From Corynebacterium sputi DSM 45148 (GTDB lineage Bacteria; Actinomycetota; Actinomycetes; Mycobacteriales; Mycobacteriaceae): a DNA stretch of 64,000 bases. The notes under the pieces were generated by a model. The model saw nothing but the letters and a program-made list of their open reading frames with translations, searched no databases and was not told where the DNA came from. Of the stretch, positions 36,624 through 44,548 are shown piece after piece. Numbering within the stretch: position 1 is the stretch's first letter; every line of letters begins with the position of its first letter. The stretch is taken from the NCBI RefSeq assembly GCF_000427865.1, contig NZ_ATYV01000001.1, forward strand, positions 1 to 64,000. Direction: 5' to 3'. A program made the translations under genes and the position numbers.

Positions 36624-36721
36624 CGCAGTATCCAGTTCCGCCTGCGTTGGGTCGGGGCGTGAACCGGCGCCGAAGGCAGCCCCCAATCGTTAGGGCCGTT
36701 GTTCGCACCGGGATACGTCAT
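36620..36721 (-). CDS. Short upstream frame with an N-terminal repeat of the next gene
   Basis: 33-codon frame starting MTYPGANNGPNDWGLPS and ending TGA, overlapping the next start as ATGA. Its beginning mirrors the downstream MTYPGNGSGGWSLPD. Either it is the true N-terminus of the membrane protein separated by a one-base frameshift, or it is a translationally coupled leader peptide. No clear ribosome binding site precedes ATG 36721. I cannot choose between these from sequence alone. Confidence 0.35.
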   Translation of the reverse strand: MTYPGANNGPNDWGLPSAPVHAPTQRRRNWILR

Positions 36722-36780
36722 GCAGGCGAGCGTATTTCAGCAGTTCATCGATGGTATTTCGGGTGACCTCCGATGGGTGA

Positions 36781-38742
36781 CTAGATCTCGTCGGCTTCCT
36801 CAGCCGGGGGAGTGAGCAGGGCTGTGGCGACGGCATCTGCCTCTTCTGCCATTCCGGTGGATTGGAGAGACTTGATCAACTCGGCTGCCACGAGGACTCT
36901 GGCTGTTGTATCACCGAGTATCGAAAGGCCTTCAAGTGCGGACTCGAGGAAGTAGTGGACATCGTCGGTGACCCCGATCGAAGCATTGAGCCGGGCGCTG
37001 GCCCAGAACCCACGGGAAGCCTCCCGGATGTAGCCGAGATTCGCTAACGACTCGGCGGAGTCCTCAGCGAGAAGAGTCAGATTCAGAAGCAGCGAGTAAT
37101 CAGTCTGTGCGAGGTAGTCGGCCTGGGTAAGGGCTGCTGTCGCAGTTCGTACCCCGAATCGGCTCGTGAGATAGAGCCGGTGACGATCGAGATACTCCTG
37201 GTGGGCAGTCGAGGTGTCCTCATCGTGGGTCGGCCAGTCGAACTCACAGACTTCGTGAGCTTGTCTCAGCCAATCGATGAGCATGTCCTGTGATTGTGCG
37301 ATTGGGGTCCAGGAGTCGAGGACGTCGAGAAGCAAAGAGCTTTTCTGCGCGCTCAGCGTCAGTCGAGCGACCGCGAGGGTGAACAAGGAGTGCGCTGCCT
37401 CGTCATCGATGCTCTTGAGACAGTGAGCGGCTTCGGCGTAGGCGTGGCCCGCCTCGCGATCCTGTCCTCGTTCCTCGAGTTTTCGGGCCAGCGCGGCGTA
37501 CTGCTGGGAGGCTTCGGTCGGTGAGACCTCTGCGCATTGCTCCGCGAACTTGAGTTGTTCTTCGGCGCTGAGGTCATCGGAGGTGTCGTCGATCTCGACA
37601 AGGGAGATCCTGGTCTGGTGAGCAGATGCCGGCCGTTGTGACACGAGCCCTGCCTTCAGTGGGGTTGGGTACATGGCCTCGATGAGAAGGTCCGAATACA
37701 TCGAATTGCCATTGCGGTTGTCGAATGACGCAGCGAGAGAGTTCGCGACCTCGATGAACTGATCTCGAAGGTCGCGGACCGTGATTTCTGGGTCGAGGGA
37801 TACTCCGATCTCGTCGTCGCCGTACAGTTCGAGGTCCGCCGACAGCCCGGCGATCAGCGACAGTTGGAACATCAGTGACTCCAGAGGGGTCGAACCCCAG
37901 GCCGTGAGGTCTGACAGGTCTCCGACGATGTCGCCGACCTCTCGCAGGTAATCGAGGGCCTCTTCGGTGGAACAGCCACGGGATAGGAGCTCGAAGCGTT
38001 TGCCGGTCGCCAACACTGAGCGCTCTAGTGACGAATCTGGATAGATGTGATCGCCGAAATCACTGATCCGACGGATTCCACGGCCCAAGGTCAGTTCGGC
38101 GAGATCTCCGAAACCCTCGCTCAATGCAGCAAGCGAGAGGCAGAACCAGCCGTAGGCGGACAGATCGAAGTTGGGTACCGAGTCTCGGAAATAGGCCTCT
38201 ACGGCCTCGGCGGATGCCATCTGTCGGGCGTAGTGGTCGAAGAACATTTCCATATCGGAGGCAGCGGCACCTGCTGCGAGGAGCTCCGCGAAGTATGGCT
38301 CTGGGTTCTTCACGCCGGTGGCTGCTGCCCACTGAGCGCGGTTGCGCAGGAGATCGGTGTGAGTGCCGCCGCCGCTGGTCCAGAGGGGAGCTATCGCGGC
38401 GAAGATGTCGTCAATCTGATGGGTGTCAGCGCACTCGGGGAAATTGGTCGCGAGCATGATGATCTGGTCGAACATCTCGATAAGTCGTCTGCGCTGTGCG
38501 TGAGAGACCTCCATCGGAAACTTGAGGTAGCGTCGCGCAGCCAATTGGAAGGTCTCGACCTGGATGTCCGGACGGTTGGCGCCAGCGGCAGACTCGCATA
38601 GCTCCAGCAAGGAGGTCGGCAGATACTGGCGGCTCCCGAACTCTCGGCCACTGGCGACCAGGCGGGTGGCCGCAGCCAGCCGATCCATCCCGTGAGGGAG
38701 TGCTCTCACTGCAGCGAGAGCGGCATCGAAGTCGAGGATCAT
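36781..38742 (-). CDS. Large helical repeat (TPR-like) protein coupled to a YbjN gene
   Basis: 653-residue soluble protein without a recognised catalytic motif. It is rich in Ala and Leu helices, and pairs such as QQYAALARKLEERGQDREAGHAYAEAAHCL and ESLANLGYIREASRGFWASAR have the spacing of tetratricopeptide-like repeats. It has no signal peptide or membrane segment. Its ATG overlaps the stop of the YbjN gene by four bases (ATGA), so the two are translated together and may interact. The stop at 36781 is followed by a short gap to the membrane-protein gene. Function is unknown. Confidence 0.75.
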   Translation of the reverse strand: MILDFDAALAAVRALPHGMDRLAAATRLVASGREFGSRQYLPTSLLELCESAAGANRPDIQVETFQLAARRYLKFPMEVSHAQRRRLIEMFDQIIMLATNFPECADTHQIDDIFAAIAPLWTSGGGTHTDLLRNRAQWAAATGVKNPEPYFAELLAAGAAASDMEMFFDHYARQMASAEAVEAYFRDSVPNFDLSAYGWFCLSLAALSEGFGDLAELTLGRGIRRISDFGDHIYPDSSLERSVLATGKRFELLSRGCSTEEALDYLREVGDIVGDLSDLTAWGSTPLESLMFQLSLIAGLSADLELYGDDEIGVSLDPEITVRDLRDQFIEVANSLAASFDNRNGNSMYSDLLIEAMYPTPLKAGLVSQRPASAHQTRISLVEIDDTSDDLSAEEQLKFAEQCAEVSPTEASQQYAALARKLEERGQDREAGHAYAEAAHCLKSIDDEAAHSLFTLAVARLTLSAQKSSLLLDVLDSWTPIAQSQDMLIDWLRQAHEVCEFDWPTHDEDTSTAHQEYLDRHRLYLTSRFGVRTATAALTQADYLAQTDYSLLLNLTLLAEDSAESLANLGYIREASRGFWASARLNASIGVTDDVHYFLESALEGLSILGDTTARVLVAAELIKSLQSTGMAEEADAVATALLTPPAEEADEI

Positions 38743-39227
38743 TCTTCGCCACCGATCTCACGGACAAGGTGGGGATAGTGCTCGCCCCAATCCTTGAAGC
38801 AGGTGATAAGGCTCGCGAGGCAGCTCCTCGTCTGGCTGCGAAGTTGTGGGGTGCTGAGGCCGTCGCGAATATCAATCGACTGCTCTGCAGAGACCCACAC
38901 CTTGTCCGAGGTGGAGTGGGTGAGAAACATCTTCGGCAGGTAGAAGCTGCTGTTGTAGCTGTTGACGAGGTCCAGTGCGCGGGGATAGTCGGACTGCGTT
39001 AGATCTGGCAGCCATAGTCCCTTGAACACCAGGAATGACTGATTCGAACCACCGAAGTGGATAGAGGCAGCGACGTTGCTGAAGTCGAGCGACAGTTCCT
39101 CATAGTCCGCAGCCTCGGAGTAGGGAGCATCGAGCTCGTCGAGAATAGAGCGAATTCTCTCCAAGGTCACCGGAGGCTGCTCCGCGGAGCGATCCTCGCT
39201 GATCTCGTTGTCGGTGAAGTACCCCAT
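38739..39227 (-). CDS. YbjN domain-containing protein
   Basis: 162-residue protein with a YbjN-type fold, related to type III secretion chaperones: TLERIRSILDELDAPYSEA, then FLVFKGLWLPDL and the ALDLVNSYNSSFYLPKMFL helix. The C-terminus ends in RSCLASLITCFKDWGEHYP, as in actinobacterial YbjN proteins that occur in pairs or beside partner proteins. It starts at ATG 39227, with only a weak ribosome binding site. It is first of a two-gene unit with the large helical protein. The fold suggests a chaperone-like or adaptor role, which is inference. Confidence 0.78.
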   Translation of the reverse strand: MGYFTDNEISEDRSAEQPPVTLERIRSILDELDAPYSEAADYEELSLDFSNVAASIHFGGSNQSFLVFKGLWLPDLTQSDYPRALDLVNSYNSSFYLPKMFLTHSTSDKVWVSAEQSIDIRDGLSTPQLRSQTRSCLASLITCFKDWGEHYPHLVREIGGEE

Positions 39228-39339
39228 GTCGGTGCCCGTTCTCTCTGATTCTCCGCTGTGGAAGATGCAAGATTAGTGCGGGGAATGACATGTGAAGTGC
39301 AGGCGAATTGGGGATCTCGCTCAGAGGTTCGGAATGCGA

Positions 39340-39383
39340 AGAACCCCCGCTCACACCAACCGGACAAGTGGTGTGAGCGGGGG
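39340..39383 (-). terminator. Terminator after the acyl-CoA dehydrogenase gene
   Basis: A perfect 15-bp stem, CCCCCGCTCACACCA (39344-39358) with TGGTGTGAGCGGGGG (39369-39383), has a 10-base loop. On the minus strand it is followed by TTCTTCGC. It lies 21 bases past the stop. Confidence 0.8.
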
Positions 39384-39404
39384 CTCTGCGAAGGGGAGAG
39401 TCTC

Positions 39405-40577
39405 CTAGGACGCGTCGCTCTTGGCGATACGACGGGAGATGATCTCCTTCATGATCTCGTTGGTGCCGCCGTAAATGGTCTGCACCTTGACGTCGAGGTA
39501 GTGGTACGCGATCGGGTACTCCAGCATGAAGCCGTAGCCGCCGAACATCTGAAGGCAACGGGTCGTGATGTCCTGCTGCTCCTCGGTGGTCCAGAACTTC
39601 ACCATGGAAGCGCCGGTCTCGTCGAGCTGGCCCTCGTTGTAGGCCTTGACAGCGGTGTCGGTGAAGGCCTGCAGTGCGGTGATGCGGGTCGCCATGTCAG
39701 CCAGGTAGTGGCCGTGGACCTGGTGGTCGATGAGGCGACGGCCGAAGGTCTCGCGCTCCTTGGCGTAGTTGTAGGCCAGGGTCCAGGCGCGAGCGGAGCA
39801 AGCGACGGAGCCGACAGCCAGGGTCAGACGCTCGTGAGCCAGGTTGGTGCGCAGGTAACCGAAAGCGGCACCTTCCTCGCCGAGGATGTTGCCACCCGGG
39901 ACGCGGACGTTGTTGAAGTGCAGCTCGGCGGTGTCCTGAGCCTTCAGGCCAACCTTCTTCAGCGGGCCGGTCTTGGAGAAGCCCTCGAGGTTGGTGTCAA
40001 CGACGAACATGGAGACACCGGCACGACCCTTGGACGGGTCGGTGATGGCTGCAACCAGAGCGAAGTCAGAGAGCATGCCGTTGGAGATGAAGGTCTTGGA
40101 ACCGGTCAGGATCCAGTCATCGCCGTCCTTGCGAGCGAAGGTGCGCATACCGGCCAGGTCAGAACCGGCGCCCGGCTCGGTCATGGCGAGGCAGCCGACC
40201 AGGTCGCCGGCGTTCATGCCTGCGAGGTACTTGTTCTTCAGGTCCTCAGAGGCGAAACGTGCCAGGTACGGAGCAACGAGGTCGTTCAGGGTAGAGAGTG
40301 ACACGATGATGGAACCGCAGTCGGACTTTGCGAGCTCCTCGGTCAGGACCTGGTTGTAGCGGAAGTCACTCTCTCCACCGCCGCCGTACTCCTCCGGAGT
40401 GGACATGCCGATCAGGCCGAGCTCGCCAGCCTTCTTAAAGATCTCGCGGTCCGGTGCGCCCTGCTCGTGCCAACGCTCGACGTTCGGGGTGACTTCCTTC
40501 TCGACGAAGCCGCGAACCATGTCGCGGAACATCACATGCTCGTCTTCGAAGTGGGTACGGGGCAGGAAGTCCTTCAT
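39405..40577 (-). CDS. Acyl-CoA dehydrogenase family protein
   Basis: FAD-dependent acyl-CoA dehydrogenase of 390 residues, introducing the first double bond in beta-oxidation or in branched-chain acyl-CoA breakdown. Marks are CLAMTEPGAGSDLAGM (signature 1), the FISNGMLSDF block, and the C-terminal QMFGGYGFMLEYPIAYHYLDVKVQTIYGGTNEIMKEII. The catalytic base position in IYGGTNEI is normal for long-chain-type enzymes. ATG 40577 has AGGAGA upstream; the open frame to 40664 is not used. It has a long upstream region and its own terminator. Chain-length preference is unknown. Confidence 0.88.
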   Translation of the reverse strand: MKDFLPRTHFEDEHVMFRDMVRGFVEKEVTPNVERWHEQGAPDREIFKKAGELGLIGMSTPEEYGGGGESDFRYNQVLTEELAKSDCGSIIVSLSTLNDLVAPYLARFASEDLKNKYLAGMNAGDLVGCLAMTEPGAGSDLAGMRTFARKDGDDWILTGSKTFISNGMLSDFALVAAITDPSKGRAGVSMFVVDTNLEGFSKTGPLKKVGLKAQDTAELHFNNVRVPGGNILGEEGAAFGYLRTNLAHERLTLAVGSVACSARAWTLAYNYAKERETFGRRLIDHQVHGHYLADMATRITALQAFTDTAVKAYNEGQLDETGASMVKFWTTEEQQDITTRCLQMFGGYGFMLEYPIAYHYLDVKVQTIYGGTNEIMKEIISRRIAKSDAS

Positions 40578-40797
40578 GACCTGGTCTCCTTTGGTTTCTG
40601 GTGCCGCGGCAGTGCCTGTGGGCACATCAACTCCGCGTGTCGGAATACATTCAACTATATACACATTGTGTGACCCAGCGCACCGAAGAGGGGTGGTACC
40701 CCCGCAAGGTTCTGGTGGGGTTCAGGTTCTCCCTGCGTATGGCGGCAGGCCTTTGGAGGTCATTCGGCTCTCAAAAACTGAATAGTTACCCCCGGCC

Positions 40798-40816
40798 TTA
40801 GATTAGGCAACACTAA
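40798..40816. promoter_or_regulatory. DtxR iron-box-like site
   Basis: TTAGATTAGGCAACACTAA matches the DtxR consensus TTAGGTTAGCCTAACCTAA at 14 of 19 positions, with both outer arms (TTAG and CTAA) intact. It is about 220 bases upstream of the acyl-CoA dehydrogenase start. A weaker relative, TTAGGGGTGCCTCATATAG, overlaps the promoter-like sequence at about 40929-40947. DtxR control is inference. Confidence 0.35.
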
Positions 40817-41014
40817 ACAAGAATTGCCGACTGGCCTGGCTTTTCAAATCTGGTTTGGATAAGAATTGGCCCTGAACAGCGTTAACTCGTGGGGGTGATT
40901 TACGTCAGATTCTCGTGACGTTATTGACTTAGGGGTGCCTCATATAGATAAACTCATGCTCAGTGGTCAACTGCCACGCAGTCACACCAGGCAACCTCCA
41001 ATTGCACACGCGAA

Positions 41015-41058
41015 TGAGGCGGCATCCCGGTAATCCGGGATGCCGCCTCAGTCGTTTT
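41015..41058. terminator. 16-bp hairpin, terminator of DUF5997 or of a short plus-strand transcript
   Basis: TGAGGCGGCATCCCGG (41015-41030) pairs perfectly with CCGGGATGCCGCCTCA (41035-41050), loop TAAT. The plus side continues GTCGTTTTC and the minus side TTCGCGTG. It sits 20 bases past the DUF5997 stop on the minus strand, so it could serve either direction. Confidence 0.65.
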
Positions 41059-41070
41059 CAGGCAGGTGGT

Positions 41071-41433
41071 TTAGGCCTTAGCGGCCGGACCACCATCATC
41101 GGGGTCCTCGGTCTTGCCGATGGTGCGCTGCTCTGCGAGGGAAGCGCGGGCGGACTGGAGCCACTCAGGCTGATCGGCCAGTAGGTCCTTGATCTCAGCC
41201 GTGGTGAACGGCTTGTCGGAGTCATTGTTCTTCAGAGCGGTGATGGTGACGCCAAGTCGACGAGCGACTTCCGGGCGCGGATGCGGTCCATTGCGGCGCA
41301 ACTCTGCCAGCCACTCCGGGGGGTTCTGCTGCAGTTCAACGAACTGCCCATGTGACAGGTCCTCGTTCTGGAACTGCTCCGGGGTGGCGGGAAGGTAAAT
41401 TCCAAGCTTCTTCGCTGCGGTCAGGGGTTTCAT
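41071..41433 (-). CDS. DUF5997 family protein
   Basis: 120-residue soluble protein matching the actinobacterial DUF5997 family: MKPLTAAKKLGIYLPATPEQF at the N-terminus, then NPPEWLAELRRNGPHPRPEVARRLGVT. The middle resembles a small helix-turn-helix (RPEVARRLGVTITALKNN), so DNA binding is possible but unproven. ATG 41433 is the real start; the open frame continues antisense to the next gene up to 42039, which is an artefact. It is divergent from the LysR-type gene, with 58 bases between the start codons, a pairing I have seen in other corynebacteria. Confidence 0.82.
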   Translation of the reverse strand: MKPLTAAKKLGIYLPATPEQFQNEDLSHGQFVELQQNPPEWLAELRRNGPHPRPEVARRLGVTITALKNNDSDKPFTTAEIKDLLADQPEWLQSARASLAEQRTIGKTEDPDDGGPAAKA

Positions 41434-41491
41434 GTGGCCAACGGTATCAGCAAGACCGGGAAACACTGTGGTCGGCGGTAGGATTGACCGC

Positions 41492-42259
41492 ATGTCTGAA
41501 GCAGAGCAGGTCCAGCCGCTGCGGGTCGCATTTGTCCCCGGAGTTGTCCCCACAAAGTGGTTCCGCCGCTGGAATGACCGCATGGATGTCCCGCTGTCGG
41601 AGATCCCCCATGATGATCCAGCCCAGTTGATCGCTACAGGCGAGGCGGACATGGCATTGGTACGCACGCATGCCGTGGACTCGGAGCTGCATGAAGTGAC
41701 GCTGTACGACGAAGCACGCGGTATCGCTACGGCAAAAGACCACGTGCTGTCTGTGACTGCTGAGTTCGACGAGGTGACTCCCGCAGACCTAGCGGGCGAG
41801 GTGATTCTGGTGACCTCCACTGATCCAGCTGAGGTCCGCGAAATGCTCCCGGTGGTTGCCTCTGGGGCAGGCGTCCTGTTCGCTCCCCGGCCGCTGCTTC
41901 GGGTCTTGGGCGGCCGCGGAATCATCGATCGGACCATCTCTGACGAGACTGCCTCGGATCTGCCGTCGACAGCGATTCGGTTGATCTGGTCCAAGGAGAG
42001 AGATGATGAGGTGACCCAGGAATTCGTCGGCATCGTCAAGGGTCGCAGGCCAGGATCGACCCGGGGCCAAACCTCTCAGCCTGACGCTGCAGCTGAGCCA
42101 GTGAAGCTCACCGCCCGTCAGAAGACGTTCGCCAAGCAAGCACGTCGCGAGGCGAGTTCCTCCGCAGCACAAAAGAAGAGGTCCGGTGGGGCCGGTGGAG
42201 GGAAGGGGAAGGCTGGGGGCGTCGGGAAGCGAAAGGGAGGTGGCCGCAAGCGGCGCTGA
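41492..42259 (+). CDS. LysR-type substrate-binding domain protein without DNA-binding domain
   Basis: 255-residue protein resembling the effector domain of LysR regulators: PLRVAFVPGVVPTKWFRRW, ATGEADMALVR and TPADLAGEVILVTSTD follow the periplasmic-binding-protein fold. There is no N-terminal winged helix. The C-terminus is instead a Lys/Arg/Gly-rich tail (RQKTFAKQARREASSSA, then GGKGKAGGVGKRKGGGRKRR) that could bind nucleic acid non-specifically. ATG 41492 has TAGGAT upstream. It is divergent from DUF5997, and the two may work together. Function is unknown. Confidence 0.78.
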   Translation: MSEAEQVQPLRVAFVPGVVPTKWFRRWNDRMDVPLSEIPHDDPAQLIATGEADMALVRTHAVDSELHEVTLYDEARGIATAKDHVLSVTAEFDEVTPADLAGEVILVTSTDPAEVREMLPVVASGAGVLFAPRPLLRVLGGRGIIDRTISDETASDLPSTAIRLIWSKERDDEVTQEFVGIVKGRRPGSTRGQTSQPDAAAEPVKLTARQKTFAKQARREASSSAAQKKRSGGAGGGKGKAGGVGKRKGGGRKRR

Positions 42260-42316
42260 CCTGGGATAACGACCTGGTGTCTGCGCCGGGAACCATCATG
42301 CGTCAAACTAGACTGC

Positions 42317-42949
42317 ATGTCCGGAGACAAGCGCGCATTCACGATTCGGTTGATGGAAGAAACCGACTACCCACAGGTGAAGGAAATCTACGAGGACGGC
42401 CTGGATACCGGCCATGCCTCGTGGGAGCACTTCGCCCCTGAATGGGAGGAGTTTTCCCAGATCAAGAGGATGGAACTCTGTTATGTAGCCACAGCGGACG
42501 ACGAACCGGAGAAGATCCTCGCGTGGGCCTCGGCAGCGCCGGTGTCCAAACGCCAGATTCTGCACGGAGTCATCGAAGATTCCATCTACGTCGCAGAAGA
42601 TGGCCGCGGAATGGGTCTGGCCCCCGCACTGCTGAACCGCATGATGGACGACGCCACCGAGCTCAACTGCTGGGCCGTGCATTCGTGGGTGTTCCCGGAG
42701 AACGTCGGATCGCTGAAGCTGCACCAGAAGCTCGGCTTCCGCGAGGTGGGCGAGTACCACCACATGGCGAAGATGACCTACGGGCCGATGGCCGGCAAAT
42801 GGCGCGACGTGATCATCCTGGAAAAGCTTCTGGAAAAGCCTGAAGACCGGGCCGTGAAGAAGGCCCAGAAGAAAGCGGACGAGGACGGCGATCCTGGCCG
42901 CCTCGTCCTGGAGAAGCTCGACTCTGCCGAGGGGCAGGTCGGAGCGTAG
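42317..42949 (+). CDS. GNAT family N-acetyltransferase
   Basis: 210-residue acetyltransferase of the phosphinothricin-acetyltransferase-like GNAT group: FTIRLMEETDYPQVKEIYEDGL, ASWEHFAPEWEEF, and the acetyl-CoA loop EDGRGMGLAPALLNRMM, followed by FPENVGSLKLHQKLGFREVGEYH. A charged C-terminal tail of ~40 residues is unusual for this group. ATG 42317 starts 57 bases after the previous gene. Its TAG stop directly abuts the stop codon of the convergent MFS gene, with no terminator between. The substrate is unknown. Confidence 0.85.
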   Translation: MSGDKRAFTIRLMEETDYPQVKEIYEDGLDTGHASWEHFAPEWEEFSQIKRMELCYVATADDEPEKILAWASAAPVSKRQILHGVIEDSIYVAEDGRGMGLAPALLNRMMDDATELNCWAVHSWVFPENVGSLKLHQKLGFREVGEYHHMAKMTYGPMAGKWRDVIILEKLLEKPEDRAVKKAQKKADEDGDPGRLVLEKLDSAEGQVGA

Positions 42950-44548
42950 TTAGACCGACTCGGCCGTCTCGATGGCCGAGTCCTCCTTGCTGTCCTCGAC
43001 GGTTTCCTTCAGCGGCACCTCGCGGATGAAGGCGAGGATGATCGCCGATACCGCGAGCATCGGGGCGATCATGAGGAATACCGGGGTGAACGAGTCGTTG
43101 TACGCGGCCGAGATCATGGTCTGAAGATCCTGAGGCAGGCTTGCCAGGACCGCAGGGGTCAGGTTCGAGGACGGGCTAGCGGCCTGAGAGCCACTGGCAC
43201 CGAGAGCCTGCGCGATATCGGCGGTTTTGCCCGTGAGGTTGTGAGTAAACACCGCACCGACCAGCGATGCACCGAGGGCGCCACCAATCTGTCGGAAGAA
43301 GTTGTTGCCGGCAGTGGCGGTACCGACCATGGCAACCGGGAAGCTGTTCTGGACGACCAGCACGAGCACCTGCATGCCCAGGCCGATTCCGAGGCCAAAG
43401 AAGAACATCATCAGGCCAACCAGCCACAGCGGATCATCCGCATGGAGCGTGCTCAGCGGGATCATGGTGACTGCAGCGATGGCCATACCGATTACCGGGT
43501 ACCACTTGTATCGGCCGGTGCGGGTAATGATGTTGCCGACAGTGATGGACGTGCCGAGCATGCCGACCATCATCGGGATCATCATGAGTCCGGCGTGGGA
43601 CGGGGTCATCACGTGGGACATCTGCAAGTAGGTGGGGATGTAGCCGAGCAGGCCGAACATGCTCACACCGAGGAAGAGTCCGCCGACGGTGGCAAGGACG
43701 AAGTTACGGCTGCGGAACAGAGACATCGGCAACAGCGGGTTCTTTGCCCGGCGTTCGGTCCATACGAACATCGGCGTGGAGACGAGGAACAGAATGATCA
43801 GACCGATTATCTGCGGTGAATTCCAGTCGTACTGCGATCCGCCCCACGAGGAGGTGAGGATTAGTGCAGAGGCTGACAAGATGATGAACAGCGAGCCGAG
43901 CCAATCGAAGTTGTGGCCGGTGCCGCGCTTGGGCAGCTTCAGCAGGAAGAACGCACCGAGGAAGGTGATTGCACCGATCGGCAGGTTGACCCACAGACCC
44001 CAGCGCCAGCCGGGACCATCCGTGAACCAGCCACCGAGAATAGGGCCAAGGACCGAGGACAGGCCGAAGACTGCACCCATGTAGCCCATGTACCGGCCTC
44101 GCTGGCGCGCCGGGATGATCTCGGCGGTGATGGCCTGCGACGTGACCATGAGGGTACCTGCTGCCAGGCCCTGCATCGTGCGGGCGATGATGAGCATTGA
44201 CATATCCTGCGCAATGGCGCCGACGACGGAGCCTGCGACGAATAATGCGACGCCTCCGAGGAACAGGCCCTTGCGGCCGATCATGTCACCGAGCTTGCCG
44301 CTGATGGGCAGAGCGATGGTCTGGGCCAGCAAGAATGCCGTAATGACCCAGGACATCATTTCCACGCCGCCGAGGTCACCGACGATGGTCGGCAGTGCGG
44401 TAGCGAAGATCATCTGACCGAGGGAGCTCATGAGCATGCCCAAGATCAGGACGATGAAGATAGGGAGGATGCGGGACTGATTCTCGGCGACCGGGTCCGC
44501 TTTGGAGGCGGACTGTGCCTGCTCTCCGGTGGTGATCTGTGAACTCAT
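42950..44548 (-). CDS. MFS drug efflux transporter, DHA2 (14-TMS) family
   Basis: 532-residue proton-driven exporter. There are about 14 hydrophobic segments beginning ILPIFIVLILGMLMSSLGQ. The DHA2 marks are GKLGDMIGRKGLFLGG (motif A), the GGWFTDGPGWRWGLWVNLPIG block (motif C region) and GRTMQ-like RTMQGLAAGT. Both ends are charged and cytoplasmic. Its start overlaps the TetR stop by four bases (ATGA), so the repressor very probably controls it. Substrates are expected to be cationic or amphiphilic toxins, not shown here. Confidence 0.9.
   Translation of the reverse strand: MSSQITTGEQAQSASKADPVAENQSRILPIFIVLILGMLMSSLGQMIFATALPTIVGDLGGVEMMSWVITAFLLAQTIALPISGKLGDMIGRKGLFLGGVALFVAGSVVGAIAQDMSMLIIARTMQGLAAGTLMVTSQAITAEIIPARQRGRYMGYMGAVFGLSSVLGPILGGWFTDGPGWRWGLWVNLPIGAITFLGAFFLLKLPKRGTGHNFDWLGSLFIILSASALILTSSWGGSQYDWNSPQIIGLIILFLVSTPMFVWTERRAKNPLLPMSLFRSRNFVLATVGGLFLGVSMFGLLGYIPTYLQMSHVMTPSHAGLMMIPMMVGMLGTSITVGNIITRTGRYKWYPVIGMAIAAVTMIPLSTLHADDPLWLVGLMMFFFGLGIGLGMQVLVLVVQNSFPVAMVGTATAGNNFFRQIGGALGASLVGAVFTHNLTGKTADIAQALGASGSQAASPSSNLTPAVLASLPQDLQTMISAAYNDSFTPVFLMIAPMLAVSAIILAFIREVPLKETVEDSKEDSAIETAESV

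Larger units (their letters stand above)
40578..41070. other. 493-base intergenic region with operator- and promoter-like elements
   Basis: No convincing protein gene. From left to right it contains: a TATATAGTT block on the minus strand (near 40652-40660), a plausible -10 for the acyl-CoA dehydrogenase; an iron-box-like site (40798-40816); a plus-strand TTGACT (40924-40929) with TATAGAT (40943-40949), although their 13-base spacing is short; and a 16-bp hairpin (41015-41050). A 25-codon plus-strand frame starts at ATG 40954 and ends inside the hairpin. Base composition is AT-richer than the flanks. Confidence 0.5.
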
